Part shown: piece after piece, positions 29,553-40,752 of the stretch
Layout: each line of letters starts with the position of its first letter
How positions within the stretch are numbered: position 1 is the stretch's first letter
Origin: Devosia sp. A8/3-2
GTDB taxonomy: Bacteria > Pseudomonadota > Alphaproteobacteria > Rhizobiales > Devosiaceae
NCBI GenBank assembly: GCA_025452255.1
Contig: CP104974.1
Location: forward strand, 3,512,156-3,576,155
Direction of reading: 5' to 3'
Length of the DNA: 64,000 bases
Notes under the pieces: generated by a model
The model's input: only the letters and a program-made list of their open reading frames with translations
Told to the model about the DNA's origin: nothing
Database searches by the model: none
Translations under genes and position numbers: made by a program

Positions 29553-30041
29553 TCAGGCTCCCGTGGCCGGCTTCATCCGCAACAGGCCCTGATAAATGTC
29601 TTCCTTGTCCGCCACAATCGGCACGGCGCCCACCGCATTGGCGTAAAAATCCACCGGCCCCGCAGATCCGATGATCGCATAGGCATAGCCCTGCGCCTTC
29701 ATCGCGATCAGGCTGTGATAGAGCAGCGCCAAGCCGAGCTTCTTGCCCCGCATGGTTTCATGCACACCCGTCGGCCCGAAAAATCCGCGCGCCGTGGCAT
29801 CGTAGCAGGCAAAGCCCACCAGCCCGCCGTCCACAGTGGCAATCAGGCAGCCCGGCGGCTGATGCGCCATGGCGACGGCGACTTCGCTGGCCCAATAGGC
29901 GCTGAAATTGGCTCGCACCCAATCGGTCACGATATGCTGCTCAGGCGGCAGCGCGACACGAATGCTGGCCTCGACATCGCCAACGCGCTCGGCAAGCTCG
30001 CCAAGGCGTCGGGAATAGAGGTTCACAAGCAAATCGGTCAT
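29553..30041 (-). CDS. GNAT-family N-acetyltransferase
   Basis: From the ATG at 30041 the product reads MTDLLVNLYSRRLGELAERV and has the GNAT beta-alpha-beta core with GLVGFACYDATARGFFGPTG and the acetyl-CoA loop RGKKLGLALLYHSLIAMKAQ. It ends GLLRMKPATGA. 162 residues. The frame is open further upstream but without similarity. It is 21 bases upstream of nagZ on the same strand, so probably the first gene of that operon. Substrate unknown; an amino-sugar role is possible from context. Confidence 0.82.
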   Translation of the reverse strand: MTDLLVNLYSRRLGELAERVGDVEASIRVALPPEQHIVTDWVRANFSAYWASEVAVAMAHQPPGCLIATVDGGLVGFACYDATARGFFGPTGVHETMRGKKLGLALLYHSLIAMKAQGYAYAIIGSAGPVDFYANAVGAVPIVADKEDIYQGLLRMKPATGA

Positions 30042-30761
30042 ACGCGCTCGCTGCCAGCTGAGTCCGGCCCTGCAATGGGCGAGTCCCGGACAATACCAAT
30101 CTAGACACGCTAATACCAATTTATGCCGCTCGGCAAGCAAGCGGCAGGCACTATCCAGATGCGAGATTTCAAAGGCTTCAGCGCAGCGGCGCTGGCTCGA
30201 CCATAAAGCGTCAAATCCGCGCTCGAAAAGCCGTGACCCAAAAACTCCGTTCAAGCACAAAGTCGCCCCCACGACAGAGCCTTACACCCACAATGCCGTT
30301 CGTCTCACCATGCCATTCACCCCAAATGTCATTCCCTTTCGCTGGGAATGACATTGCGATGGGGCCATTGTGGCGACGTTCGATGTTGCAACGGACCCTC
30401 ATCTTGAGCGCCGAAGGACATGGGTCTTGTCTGGGCCTGAATGTGCGGCTCAAGCCTTCAATCTACGCCCCTTGATGAGCCATCGGCTCCCTTGCAAAGC
30501 TTCTATGAGGCCTGACCAAGCCCCAAAACCCAAAAGGGCCGCGCATCATCTGCGCTGACCCTTTTTTGTTTCAGTGTTCATCCCGAAATCCGCTCGTCCT
30601 TACGGCCGAATCAAAACTTCGTCTGAGGTCGGAAACCTCAACGTTCCGACGAAATTATCGTCAAAACCAACTCTGCGGCCACACGCTGCCTGAGCGGCCA
30701 CCGAACATTTGCGTTTCGCCACAGTCCTGTTGCCGAGGACGCGGCGTGTCGTAGCGGCTGC
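30042..30761. other. Intergenic region, 720 bases, no gene recognised
   Basis: No convincing coding frame is seen. It contains a small hairpin with GTCATTCCC/GGGAATGAC arms near 30327-30352, a degenerate dispersed-repeat piece near 30400 (CCTCATCTTGAGCGCCGAAG), and a terminator-like hairpin at 30532-30567. It lies downstream of mucR and upstream of the GNAT-nagZ-opp operon, so the operon promoter should lie in its left part. Confidence 0.6.
30532..30567 (+). terminator. Rho-independent-like hairpin with T run
   Basis: AAAAGGGCCGCGCA is followed by loop TCATC and TGCGCTGACCCTTTTTT; the stem pairs AAAGGG..GCGCA with TGCGC..CCCTTT. A run of six T follows on the plus strand, and a shorter T run exists on the minus strand. 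It may end transcripts from either side, including mucR. Confidence 0.55.
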
Positions 30762-30771
30762 TTAAGCAGCC
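30756..30771. repeat. Perfect 16-bp palindrome over the mucR stop
   Basis: GGCTGCTTAAGCAGCC is self-complementary without mismatch and contains the mucR TAA. It may be a transcription end hairpin or chance from the Ala codons at the C-terminus. Confidence 0.5.
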
Positions 30772-31185
30772 TTGCGGCCTGAGCCATTATCCTTGGCCAA
30801 CTTCGAGGCGGGTTGCCGAGTAATTCGGAGCAACCATCGGGTAGTCGGCCGGCAGGCCCCACTTCTCACGGTATTCTTCCGGCGAGAGATTGTAGTGGGT
30901 GCGAAGATGACGCTTCAAAGACTTGAATTTCTTGCCATCTTCAAGGCAGATGATGTAATCGGCCGCAACGGATTTACGAACGGGTACAGCAGGCTTGAGC
31001 TCTTCAACTGCAACAGGTACTTCGTTGTTCTGAAGAGCACGCAGGGCGCCATGAACTTCGGCGATCAGCTTGGGCAGATCGGTCGGGCTCACAGCGTTAT
31101 GACTTACATAGGCAGAGACGATCTCGGTACTGAGTTCGATCAGATCGCTCTCAAAACCGGCCGCCGTTCCGGTATTGTCGCTCAT
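30762..31185 (-). CDS. mucR: MucR/Ros-family zinc-finger transcriptional regulator
   Basis: Starts MSDNTGTAAGFESDLIELST and contains the Ros/MucR zinc finger in IICLEDGKKFKSLKRHLRTH, followed by YNLSPEEYREKWGLPADYPM and VAPNY. One extra C near 30807 makes the apparent protein end early; without it the frame reads SATRSKLAKDNGSGRKAA to a TAA at 30762, a normal MucR tail, 140 residues in all. MucR is an H-NS-like silencer of horizontally acquired and AT-rich promoters in alphaproteobacteria. Its upstream region is AT-rich, in line with autoregulation. Confidence 0.93.
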
Positions 31186-31316
31186 AGTTCAACCTTTCAT
31201 TATTTTTATTGGGCAGCAACAATCTAGGTCGCCGCCATCATTCATTTCTAGTGCCGTTTACTGCTATACGCAAGCCAACGTCCACAACATTGCCACCGTA
31301 CAATGGTGTAAAATAA
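31186..31316 (-). promoter_or_regulatory. AT-rich mucR upstream region
   Basis: This 131-base stretch is clearly richer in A/T than its surroundings (for instance TTATTTTTATTGGG near the gene and AAAATAATCACATC at its far end). MucR proteins bind AT-rich sites with T-A steps and autoregulate, so binding here is plausible. A GAAAGG ribosome-binding site precedes the ATG. It separates mucR from the end of mrpG, which is transcribed in the same direction. Confidence 0.45.
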
Positions 31317-31667
31317 TCACATCAAACTTTGGCCACTTTTAGACTTGAGCTCGTCGATTTCCATCAACTCGTCCGCCCGATAGCCAGTACGATGACTTGC
31401 CCGCGCCAGCAGGTGGGCTGAAACCGGGGTCGTCAGCAGCAGGAAACCGACGCCAATTATTGCCCGCAGCGCCACGGCTGCGTCAAAGCAAACCAATGCC
31501 ACGGCAAGCAAAATTAATCCGCCACCGACCGCACCCGCCTTGGATGCCGCGTGCATGCGCATATAGAGGTCGGGCAGCCTTAACACGCCGATGGCCGCCA
31601 GCAGCGTGAATATTGCGCCTGCCAGCAATGCGGCGCAGCCCAGATAGATCAGCACATCGGCGATCAT
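31317..31667 (-). CDS. mrpG: Na+/H+ (K+/H+) antiporter subunit G
   Basis: An intact 116-residue membrane protein starting [20 protein letters not shown], with the MrpG signature [20 protein letters not shown] and the end segment [20 protein letters not shown]. It is the last gene of the mrpABCDEFG operon, coupled to mrpF by an overlap of four bases. The Mrp complex exchanges cytoplasmic monovalent cations for protons. In rhizobia the same operon is called pha. Confidence 0.92.
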   Translation of the reverse strand: MIADVLIYLGCAALLAGAIFTLLAAIGVLRLPDLYMRMHAASKAGAVGGGLILLAVALVCFDAAVALRAIIGVGFLLLTTPVSAHLLARASHRTGYRADELMEIDELKSKSGQSLM

Positions 31668-31972
31668 TGTTGGCCCTCCCTGCCGGAGCCGCGGACCGGC
31701 ATCTGCCGCGACAGTATGTAGCGGGCAAAACCCACCGTTGCCAGAAAGCCCAAAAGCGCCGGGGCAATAGCGATATCAAGGTAAAGCGTCAGCCCGGTGC
31801 GGATCGCGATCGTGCCGACAAAGCCCATGGCCGACACCGTCAGCAGATCGAGCGCCAGCACCCGATCCGGCAGGCTCGGCCCGATGATCACCCGCACCAC
31901 CGACAGCAGCAGCGCCAATGCCGGGATGACCGGGGCGATCATGGTCACGACGGAGAGTACAGCCGCGCTCAT
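31664..31972 (-). CDS. mrpF: Na+/H+ antiporter subunit F
   Basis: From the ATG at 31972 the product is 102 residues, [20 protein letters not shown], with the MrpF core [20 protein letters not shown] and three membrane segments. The start overlaps the mrpE stop as ATGA. The open frame continues upstream into mrpE in the wrong frame and was not used. Confidence 0.9.
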   Translation of the reverse strand: MSAAVLSVVTMIAPVIPALALLLSVVRVIIGPSLPDRVLALDLLTVSAMGFVGTIAIRTGLTLYLDIAIAPALLGFLATVGFARYILSRQMPVRGSGREGQQ

Positions 31973-32448
31973 GCGAACACCTCCTTGACCTTGGTCTCGA
32001 AGCCCTTGGCGATATCGGCGATCAGCGCCTCGCGCGTCGACAGCGTCAGCACATGCACATAAAGCACGCTGCGATCCTCGGACACATCGATACTGAGCGT
32101 ACCCGGCGTCAGCGTAATGAGATTGGCCAAGAGGGTGATTTCCGCATCGGATTTGACCGTCAGCGGCACAGCGACAATGGCCGGCCGCAGCGCCGATTTG
32201 AGGTCCGGCGTCATCACGACAATGGCCACGCGAATGGCGCTGAGCACCAGTTCGTAGAGAAACAGCAGGGCCAGCGAGGTGATTCGCCGCAATTTGCGCA
32301 AGGCGCAGGGCGGCGCAAAGGCGCTGCGCAGCAACAATACCGCCACCCCGCCAATCGCCGCCCCAAAAATCAGGTTCAGCCCCGAGAAATTGCCGGTGAT
32401 GGCCGCCCAGCCCAGTGCCGGGACGATGACGATGGCGGCCGGGCTCAT
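31969..32448 (-). CDS. mrpE: Na+/H+ antiporter subunit E
   Basis: An intact 159-residue protein starting [20 protein letters not shown], with two N-terminal membrane segments and the MrpE cytoplasmic domain [20 protein letters not shown] and [20 protein letters not shown]. It overlaps both neighbours by four bases. Confidence 0.9.
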   Translation of the reverse strand: MSPAAIVIVPALGWAAITGNFSGLNLIFGAAIGGVAVLLLRSAFAPPCALRKLRRITSLALLFLYELVLSAIRVAIVVMTPDLKSALRPAIVAVPLTVKSDAEITLLANLITLTPGTLSIDVSEDRSVLYVHVLTLSTREALIADIAKGFETKVKEVFA

Positions 32449-34031
32449 GGCGTCGCCTCCGCCAGTCCGAAAGCGGCGATATAGCGCGCAGGATCGACCA
32501 GATCGGCGGCCCCGGCGCGTGCGCCTTCAAACAACAGGTTGGGCCACAGCCCGGCCAGCACGATCAGCGCCGTGAGCACGACACTCGCACCCAGACCGAG
32601 CCATTGTTCACGCACGCCGGGCGTGCGGAGGGTTACCGTCTCATGCTCGGACACCGCCCCTTCGACGCCCGAGCGCCAGAAGACATGCGCCCAGAGCCGC
32701 GAACCGGCGATCAGCGTCAGCACCGCATTGGCCAGCAGAGCTACGACCAACGCTCCATCGGCCCAATCCCCCGCCATTGCCTGCTGCACTCCAGCATCGA
32801 GCAGCAGCAGCTTGGGCCAGAAACCAAGGAAGGGCGGCACGCCGGCCGTCGCCAGCACCAGCACGAGGAACAGCACCGAAAGCGGCGTGCTGGCGGCATA
32901 AAGCCCGCCCATTTGCACGGTGTCGCGTTGACCCGTGCGCCGCTCGATCAGCCCGGCGACGAGATAGAGCGCGGTCATGGTCAAAATGGCATGGAACACA
33001 TACAGCGCCGCCCCAGCCACGCCGCCCTCGGAGGGCAGCGCGATACCGGCCAGCACCGCCCCGATCCCCCGATCACCGGGAAGCCGATGGCCCGGCGCAA
33101 ATTGGTCTCCGCAATCGCCCCCAGCAGGGCAATCAGCAACGTCGCGATGGCGACCAATAGCAAAGCCGGTTCCAGAGTATCCCGGCTCGCCGGCAAGAGC
33201 TGCACCAGCGCGCAGCAGCGCATAGACACCCACCTTGGTGAGCAGCCCGGCAAATAGCGCCGAGATTACCGTCGGCGGCGTGTGATACGAGGCCGGCAGC
33301 CGGGCATTGAGCGGAAACGCCGCCGCCTTCATGCCGAAAGCCAGCAGCAACAGCGCCGCAATGCCGGTCAATGCTGCCGGATTGGCAGTACTCGCCTTGC
33401 CGATAATATCGGCCATATTGAGCGTGCCGAGCAGCCCATAGATCAGCCCCAGCGACAGCAGGAACAGTGTGGTCGCGAGGAAATTGAGGAAGCCATATTT
33501 TACCGCGCCATCGAGCTGCAAGGGCCGCCCGCCGGTGACGATCAGCCCGAAGGACGCAATCAGCATCACCTCGAACCACACATAAAGATTGAACAAATCG
33601 CCGGTGAGGAACGCCCCGGTGACACCCGCCAGAAGCAGCAGCACCAGCGCATGAAAGCCATCGCCGCGCTCATCGGCTCCGCGCTCGCCCTCGGCATAGA
33701 TGATGACGATCAGCGTCACAAAAGCCGCTGCCAGCGCAAAGGCGGCGCCGAAAATATCGGCGGTAAAGCTGATGCCGAAGGGCGGTAGCCATTTGCCCAT
33801 GGTCATGCTCAGCGGCCCCTCGACCGCAATGCGTTGTAGCAGCGCCACCTCGCAGGCGATGATGGCGATGACCACCAGCCCGGCCAACAGTGCCGGCATA
33901 CGCCGGATCTGCCGCAGCATCAGCAGCAATGCCGCGCCCAGCAGCGCCAGCACCAGCGGCAGCACGATGACCCAGTCGGCCAAAGCGGTCGGCGTCTCGA
34001 TCATTGCGGTGGGGAGTGCCAAATGGTCCAT
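32445..34031 (-). CDS. mrpD: Na+/H+ antiporter subunit D
   Basis: A 528-residue proton-translocating subunit related to NuoM/NuoN. It starts [20 protein letters not shown] and has [20 protein letters not shown] (the functional Glu is in WFE) and the Lys segment [20 protein letters not shown]. The frame looks unbroken, but residues encoded by about 33215-33065 are nonsense ([20 protein letters not shown]) and a neighbouring frame gives the expected hydrophobic [20 protein letters not shown] and [14 protein letters not shown]. So two compensating indels hide a lesion. Confidence 0.92.
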   Translation of the reverse strand: MDHLALPTAMIETPTALADWVIVLPLVLALLGAALLLMLRQIRRMPALLAGLVVIAIIACEVALLQRIAVEGPLSMTMGKWLPPFGISFTADIFGAAFALAAAFVTLIVIIYAEGERGADERGDGFHALVLLLLAGVTGAFLTGDLFNLYVWFEVMLIASFGLIVTGGRPLQLDGAVKYGFLNFLATTLFLLSLGLIYGLLGTLNMADIIGKASTANPAALTGIAALLLLAFGMKAAAFPLNARLPASYHTPPTVISALFAGLLTKVGVYALLRAGAALAGEPGYSGTGFAIGRHRDVADCPAGGDCGDQFAPGHRLPGDRGIGAVLAGIALPSEGGVAGAALYVFHAILTMTALYLVAGLIERRTGQRDTVQMGGLYAASTPLSVLFLVLVLATAGVPPFLGFWPKLLLLDAGVQQAMAGDWADGALVVALLANAVLTLIAGSRLWAHVFWRSGVEGAVSEHETVTLRTPGVREQWLGLGASVVLTALIVLAGLWPNLLFEGARAGAADLVDPARYIAAFGLAEATP

Positions 34032-34032
34032 C

Positions 34033-34410
34033 TCAATAACTCAGCGGCGGGCGCGGGGTGTCTTCCGGCTCGGCCAGGCGCATCGTGTCGGTATCATCGG
34101 CATCAAGCTCCTGATAGGCGCGATAGGCCAGCACCAGCAAAAAGCTGAACATGGCAAAGCCGATAACGATGGCGGTCAGGATCAGCGCCTGCGGCAGCGG
34201 ATTGGCAATCGGTCCGGCCGGTTGATCGAGCCCTGTCGGCACGATCGGCGCCACTTCTCGCGTCAGTCGACCGGCAGTGAAGATCAAGAGGTTCACACCA
34301 TTGCCGAAAATCGTCACGCCCAGCAGCATGCGGATGATCGAGCGCGACAGTAGCAGATAGACCCCCAGCGCGATGAACAGGCCGACGAGCACGGCAAGCG
34401 CATAATCCAT
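34033..34410 (-). CDS. mrpC: Na+/H+ antiporter subunit C
   Basis: An intact 125-residue protein starting [20 protein letters not shown], a NuoK-like three-helix subunit with MLLGVTIFGNGVNLLIFTAG and PLPQALILTAIVIGFAMFSF. It lies between mrpB and mrpD with a one-base overlap upstream. Confidence 0.93.
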   Translation of the reverse strand: MDYALAVLVGLFIALGVYLLLSRSIIRMLLGVTIFGNGVNLLIFTAGRLTREVAPIVPTGLDQPAGPIANPLPQALILTAIVIGFAMFSFLLVLAYRAYQELDADDTDTMRLAEPEDTPRPPLSY

Positions 34411-34829
34411 CAGCTTTCCTCCCCGCTTTGCAGGGCCAGCGCGATCGAGGTGATGGTGCCGAGCACCACGAAATAGACCCCGATATCAAAGATCATCGGC
34501 GTCGACAGCGGCACACTCGTCTCCCCCAAATCGAGGTAAAGCCAGATGCTGGTCATGAAGGGCGAGCCGGTGAAAACCGAGGCCAGTCCGGACAAAGCCG
34601 CCGCAAACACCCCTGCCCCCGCCAGCGCCAGCGGGTCGACGCGCAACGCCTTGCGCGCAGTCTCGACACCCGTCGCCATGCCCCAGATCGCCAATGCGGA
34701 AGCCGCGATCAGCCCGCCGATAAAGCCGCCGCCCGGCTCATTATGCCCGCGCAGGCAAACATAGACCGAGAACATCAGCATGATGGCCACGATGAGCGGC
34801 GCGATGGTGCGGAAAATCACCGTGTTCAT
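34410..34829 (-). CDS. mrpB: Na+/H+ antiporter subunit B
   Basis: An intact 139-residue protein starting [20 protein letters not shown], with the MrpB motif [20 protein letters not shown] and the end segment [20 protein letters not shown]. The ATG overlaps the mrpA stop by four bases. Confidence 0.93.
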   Translation of the reverse strand: MNTVIFRTIAPLIVAIMLMFSVYVCLRGHNEPGGGFIGGLIAASALAIWGMATGVETARKALRVDPLALAGAGVFAAALSGLASVFTGSPFMTSIWLYLDLGETSVPLSTPMIFDIGVYFVVLGTITSIALALQSGEES

Positions 34830-37197
34830 GACGCCGCCTTCCGCGCCTGCGCGGGCTTGTCCGGCATAGCTTTCTTGCGCTGCAGCAGCGCCAGAATGGC
34901 AATGCCCGCCCCCATCACCACCGAGATTTCGCCCAGCGTATCAAAGCCGCGATAGTCGACCGGGATGACATTGACGATATTGGCGCCATGCGCGATGGGC
35001 ACGCTGGTGGCGGTGAAGAAATCGCTGAGCCGCGTATCGAGCGTGCCCGACAGCACCACCATTAACGCCAGACTCACGCCGGCCCCGCAGACCAGCGCCA
35101 AAGTGCCATCGCGCGCGAGGTCCTCGAACGGCCGATGATCGCGCTCGTCGAGCCGCAGCCGCGTCATCACCAGTGCCGGGATCACCACCGACAGCACTTC
35201 GACCATGAATTGGGTAAAGGCCAGATCAGGCGCGCCAAATAGCAGGAAAATCAGCGCCACCGCCGTCCCCTGAATGCCCAGCGACACAATGGCCACCAGC
35301 CGGTTGCGCGCCACCAGCACTGCACCAAGCCCGACCACAGCCAGTAGCGCCACCGCCCATTCATAGGGCTGCAAATCGGGCCAGACCAGCCGCGCTGACC
35401 AATCGCCCAGATCGGAGATCGGCAGTAGCGCATCGATCCCGCCCAGCGCCAGTAGCGGCACAAACAAAGCCAGCGCCAGCATGGCAAAAACCGTGACGAG
35501 ATAAAGCTCAAGCCGCCCATGATGCAGCGTCCGCGTCACCGCCCCGGCAAAGCGGATCAGCCCGAACATGACCGCGTCGAACACCCGGTCGGCCGTCCAC
35601 AACACCGAGCTTGCCCGCCGCAGCAGCGTGCGGATCGTCGCCGCCTGCTGATAGACCAGCACGGCCAAGCCCCGTGTCAGAACCGATAGCCACAGCGCAA
35701 TGCTCGCCGGATTGATCATCAGCGTCAGATGGCTCGTCACGGGCTCGCCCATGATCGCCGTCGCCCCCGGCTCCAGCACCGAGGTCCCGAACCAGTCGGT
35801 CATTACGGCCGCCACGACACCAGCCACGCCGAGCACGAGCGGGCCGGCCAGCATGGCAATCGGAGCCTCATGGGCGGCCTTCGGCGTCGTCACTTCCGCT
35901 CCAAGGAACGGCTTGATCGCCACCAGCAGACCCACCGCGCCCAATAGCGCATTGCCCGCCACCAGAACGGAAAGCGCGAAAATGTCCTGCCGGGGCCCAT
36001 CGCTCAGCCCGGCATAGATTTCTTCCTTGGCGAAAAAGCCCAGCGTAAACGGCAGGCCAAACATGGACAAAGCCGCCAAAGCCGCGCCGATGAAAGTCAG
36101 CGGCATGCGATCCGCCAGCCCGCCAAGCGCCGTGATATCGCGCGTCCCCGCCTCATGGTCGATGGCGCCCACCACCATGAACAGGGCCGCCTTGTAGAAA
36201 GCATGCGCCACGAAATAGACGATCACCGCCGCAATCGCCGTTTCGCTGCCCAGCCCGATCAGCATCACCAATAGCCCCAGCGAGGCAATCGTGGTCTGCG
36301 CCAGCATCTGCTTGAGGTCGGTCTGCCGCAGCGCCCCCAGCGCCTCCCAGATCAGCGTCGCCCCGCCAAACACCAGTAGGATCGTGCTCCGGGCCGCAGT
36401 ACCGCCCAGCGCTGGCGACAGCCGCGCCAGCAGATAAACACCAGCCTGCACCATGGTCGCCGAATGCAAAAACGCCGAGACCGGCGTCGGCGCCTCCATG
36501 GCATTGGGCAGCCAGAAATGGAACGGCACCTGCGCCGATTTGGTGAAAGCGGCGGCGAGGAAACAGGCCAGCACCAGCCCATAAAGCGGCTCACCCGCCG
36601 GGCTCCCCAGCGCCGAGATTTCCCAGCTACCCGTGAGCTGCCGCACCAGAATGGCCCCAACCAGCAGCGCCATGCCGCCGATATTGGTGATCACCAGCGC
36701 CTGAATCGCCGCCCGCCGCGCCGCCTGCCGGCTGTGATCGAACCCGATCAGCAGGAAAGAGGTGACCGAGGTCAGCTCCCAGAAGGCGAACAAAGCCAGC
36801 ATGCTATCGGCCAGCACCAGCCCCAGCATCGCGCCCATAAAGGCCAGCATGAACCCCATGAACCGGCCCAGATGCGGATGGCCTTTGAGATAGGCCGGCG
36901 CATAAAGCACGATCAGCGCGCCGACGCCCGAAATGGTCAGCGCAAAGGTCAGGCTGAGCCCATCGATCAGAAACGATAGCTTGAGCCCATAGGCAGGCAC
37001 CCAATCAATGGCGGTCGCAACCGTTTGCCCACCAGCAACCGGCCCAATGAATTGCAGCAAAAACACAAAGATTGCAGCCGGCACCAAAGCAAGCAGCCAG
37101 CCGGAGAAGGGAGCGGAAAAGCGCTGCACCAGCGGCACAGCAGGGCCGCAATAAATGGCGCAATCGCCACCAGCGCAATGCCCGCGTTCGATTCCAA
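34826..37197 (-). CDS. mrpA: Na+/H+ antiporter subunit A
   Basis: A 790-residue NuoL-like subunit. The true N-terminus is [20 protein letters not shown] from an ATG at 37197, joined by a single-base correction near 37145 to [20 protein letters not shown]. The core has [20 protein letters not shown] and [20 protein letters not shown], with the conserved Glu and Lys of proton channels. The C-terminus carries the MrpA-specific extension with [20 protein letters not shown] and [20 protein letters not shown]. It is the first gene of the operon. Confidence 0.93.
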
Positions 37198-37405
37198 GCC
37201 CCGGCCCTCCGCACGATTCTATTTTGGCGATGTCCAACCAGACCTTAGCGAATGAGTCGAACCCCACAAGCTAAACCGGTTCACCAGTCTCCGACTTCTG
37301 GGGAAAGCGCCGCCCCTCGCATTCGCCGCAATCGAGCCTACATCTCCCCCTACCCGCCAGCGTCGCAACGCATTAGTCTCCGCCCGCCTTCAACCGGACC
37401 TGCCA

Positions 37406-39496
37406 ATGACCAAGATCACGCCGCCCGTCGCCGCCAAGAAGCCCCATTTCGCGACTCATCACAATGATCGCCGCGACGATCCCTATCATTGGCTGCGCGC
37501 TGAACTGGCAGGAAGTGATGCAGAAGCCCGAGACGCTGGACCCGGAAATCCGCGGATATCTCGATGCGGAAAACAGCTTTTACGAGAGCGAATTCGGCAA
37601 GCCGACCGCGGCCCTGCAAGAGACGATCTACAAGGAAATCCGCGGCCGCATCAAAGAAGATGATAGCGGCATTGCCTCCCCTGACGGCCCCTTCGCCTAT
37701 AATTCGCGCATGCTCGAGGGCAAGCAATATCCCCTGATCGTGCGCACCCCACGATGGCGGCGAGGAGACCATCCTGCTCGATTGCAATGTGGAAGCGGGC
37801 GAAGGCTATTTCGGCTTTGCCGGCGCCGAGCATGATCGCTCGCATCGCTATCTCGCTCGGGCCGCCGACCGCGCCGGATCGGAATATTATGACATCGTCA
37901 TCCGCGATCTCGAAACCGGCGTGGACAGCACCGAAATCATCGCCGAAACCGCCGGCTCCTATGTCTGGAGCAATGATTCCAGCGCGCTCTACTACACCGA
38001 ATATGACGACAATCACCGCCCCTACCGCGTGCGCCTGCACACAATCGGCACCGATCAGGCCAATGACCCGATCATCTTCGAAGAAAAAGACCCCGGCTTT
38101 TTCGTCGGTGTCAGCCGTACCCAGTCCGACAAGTTCATCGTCATCGACGCCCATGATCACCAGACCAGCGAATGCTGGCTGATCGATGCCGAGCTGGGCG
38201 GCGAACCACGTCTCGTCGCTCCGCGCCTCACCGATCGGGAATATGATATCGAGGAGCGGGATGGCCTGCTCTATATCCGCACCAATGCCGATGGCGCCGA
38301 GGACTTCAAGGTCGTCACCGCCCCCGTCGATAATCCCGGCGCCGACAATTGGACCGATCTCATCGCTCATGAACAGGGCGTGCTGATCCTCGATACGATC
38401 GTGATCAAGAACCATTTGCTGCGCCTCGAACGCCATGAGGGTCTGCCGCGCATCGTCGTGCGCGATCTGCGCAGCCACAAGGAAGAGACCGTCAAATTCG
38501 ACGAGGAAGCCTATTCGCTGGGCATGTCGGTCGGCTACGAGTTCGACACCTCGGTGTTCCGCCTCACTTATGCCTCGCCCACCACGCCCTCGCGCACGTT
38601 CGATGTGGACCTCGACACCGGCGCCCGCACCCTGCTCAAGGAGCAGGAAGTGCCCTCCGGCCATAACCCCGACGATTACGAAACCCGCCGCCTCTTTGCC
38701 ACGGCATCCGATGGCGAGCAGGTGCCCGTCACCGTGCTCTACCGCAAGGGCACCAAGCTCGATGGCTCGGCCCCGGCTTTGCTCTATGGGTATGGCGCCT
38801 ATGGCATGTCCATGCCGTCATCCTTCTCGATTTCGGCGCTCTCGCTGGTCGATCGCGGCTTCATTCACGCCACGGCGCACATTCGCGGCGGCATGGAAAA
38901 GGGCTATCGTTGGTATGTTGGCGGCCGCCGAGAACACAAGACCAATACCTTCACCGATTTCATCGCCTCGGCCGAAATGCTGATCGAAAAGGGCTACACC
39001 GCCAAGGGCCGCATCGTCGCCCGGGGCGGCTCGGCCGGCGGCATGCTGATGGGCGCCATCGCGAACCTCCGACCAGACCTGTGGGGCGGGATTCTCGCCC
39101 AGTGCCGTTTGTCGACGTGCTCAATACGATGCTGGACGAAACCTTGCCGCTCACCCCGCCCGAATGGCCCGAATGGGGCAATCCGCTGGCCTCGGCGGCC
39201 GATTATGCCCGCATCGCCGCCTACGCGCCCTATGAACAGGTCGCCGCGCACGACTATCCGCCGATTTTTGCCACGGCGGGCCTCACCGATCCGCGTCACC
39301 TATTGGGAGCCCGCCAAGTGGGTGGCCAAGCTGCGCGCAACCAAGACGGGCGACGCGCCATTATACCTCAAGACCAATATGGGCGCCGGCCATGGTGGCG
39401 CTTCTGGTCGTTTCTGATCGCCTCAAGGAAACCGCCGAATGCTATGCTTTTGCGCTGAACGCGGTTGGATTGGAAGGCAGTTTCCCTGCCAACTGA
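37406..39496 (+). CDS. ptrB: Oligopeptidase B (S9 family)
   Basis: Exactly 697 codons from the ATG at 37406 to the TGA at 39494. The N-terminus MTKITPPVAAKKPHFATHHN leads into DPYHWLRA. A beta-propeller (SSALYYTEYDDNHRPYRVRL) and the alpha/beta hydrolase with catalytic Ser in ARGGSAGGMLMGAIANLRPD, Asp in GLTDPRVTYWEPAKW and His in GAGHGGASGRF follow. Single-base breaks lie near 37500, 37750, 39105, 39295 and 39410. It cleaves peptides after basic residues. Gene symbol is the usual one for this family. Confidence 0.9.
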
Positions 39497-39577
39497 TTGT
39501 TGTGGCGTCATAATCGGCTTATACAATTGCTCGAACCTACCTCAGCGTCTAATCCCCAAAAGAAAACGGAGGCCTTC

Positions 39578-40184
39578 ATGTCCACCAAGTTCACTCTGCC
39601 GCCCCTGCCCTATGCCTATGATGCACTGGGCCCCTACATGTCGGCCGAAACGCTTGAGTTCCACCACGACAAGCACCACCGGGCCTATGTCACCAATGGC
39701 GAAAAGCTGCTTGAGGGTTCGGGTCTGGAAATCCTGCCCCTCGAGGACATCGTCAAGGAAGCCTTTGGCAAGAATGCTGGCCTCTTCAACAATGCCGGGC
39801 AGCATTACAATCACGTGCATTTCTGGAACTGGATGAAGCCCAATGGCGGTGGCAACAAGCTGCCGGGCAAGCTGCAGGCGGCAATCGATTCCGATCTGGG
39901 CGGCTTTGACAAGTTCCGCGCCGATTTCATCGCCGCCGGCACCACCCAATTCGGTTCCGGCTGGGCCCGGCTGGCACTCAAGAACGGCAAGCTCAGAAGT
40001 CACCAAGACTCCGAATGGCGAAAGCCCGCTGGTCCATGGCGGCCATCCGCTGCTAGGCGTCGATGTGTGGGAGCACTCCTATTACATCGACTACCGCAAT
40101 GCCTGCCCGAAATATCTCGAAGCTCGGTTCGACAATCTGGTCAATTGGGAACATGTCGAGCTGATGTTCGAAGAAGCCAAGTAA
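39578..40184 (+). CDS. sodB: Superoxide dismutase, Fe/Mn family
   Basis: Starts MSTKFTLPPLPYAYDALGPY after a GAAAACGGAGG ribosome-binding site. Metal ligands are His in TLEFHHDKHHRAYV, His in NAGQHYNHVHFWNWM, and Asp and His in VDVWEHSYYIDYRNACPKYL. A single-base insertion near 39995 breaks the frame; corrected length is 201 residues. The DVWEH..YYIDYRN pattern and size point to the iron-type cytoplasmic enzyme. A strong hairpin follows the stop. Confidence 0.94.
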
Positions 40185-40198
40185 GCTTCTGTCAAATA

Positions 40199-40231
40199 GA
40201 TCTCATGGTTCGCTTACCGAACCATGAGATC
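40199..40231. terminator. Perfect 14-bp hairpin after sodB
   Basis: GATCTCATGGTTCG, loop CTTAC, CGAACCATGAGATC: a 14-bp stem without mismatch between the convergent sodB and secreted-protein genes. No T run follows, so it may be a transcript-end stabilising hairpin or a bidirectional terminator. Confidence 0.6.
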
Positions 40232-40238
40232 ATGGCTT

Positions 40239-40616
40239 TCAGCCTTGGCAATTAGCGGCGGTGAAGCTCGCCAATTCGTCTTCAGTCTGTGAAAAGCCAT
40301 ATGCTTTAAGCGTCAGGGTGCCGATCATCGCATCGTCGCAAATCATCATATCTGCCGCCGGCTTATCGCCAATCTGTACAGAACAGAGCGCTCCGAAACT
40401 GCGCTGTTCGGCGTTGCTGTCCGCAAAAACCTCAACGACAGATGAGCAGTCCGAGCGAGCCGGTATGCCGAGCGCGACAAGGCTATCTTCGAAAGCCTTG
40501 GCCCGGATAGCTGCTTCTTCACGTTCCATCGCGCGATGGCCCACGTCCTGCGCGATGGACGGGGTGCTGACCAAGGCGATGCCTGCACACAGCAGGCCTG
40601 CAATTCGGCGGTACAT
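40239..40616 (-). CDS. Hypothetical secreted protein
   Basis: From the ATG at 40616 the product starts MYRRIAGLLCAGIALVSTPS with a signal peptide likely cleaved after IA in SIAQD. The mature part of about 100 residues has four cysteines (SDCSS, ALCSV, MICDD, ANCQG), suggesting two disulfides in the periplasm. I recognise no family. It is on the strand opposite to sodB and converges on it. Confidence 0.65.
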   Translation of the reverse strand: MYRRIAGLLCAGIALVSTPSIAQDVGHRAMEREEAAIRAKAFEDSLVALGIPARSDCSSVVEVFADSNAEQRSFGALCSVQIGDKPAADMMICDDAMIGTLTLKAYGFSQTEDELASFTAANCQG

Positions 40617-40752
40617 TGTGTTGCTCTCCGGTGATGCCATCAGCTTCGAAATCAGCATGGCGAAATGGCGGCGGTGTCGTGCCGATAGCGGCAGGACCAC
40701 ACTCCGAGTTATATCGCCTGCCGCCTAGACGGCTATGAGGACAGCCCGAAGG

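Noticed and set aside
30042..30761. Possible short genes in the mucR-GNAT gap
   Set aside because: Short open frames on both strands have no ribosome-binding site, no family-like sequence and overlap repeat remnants.
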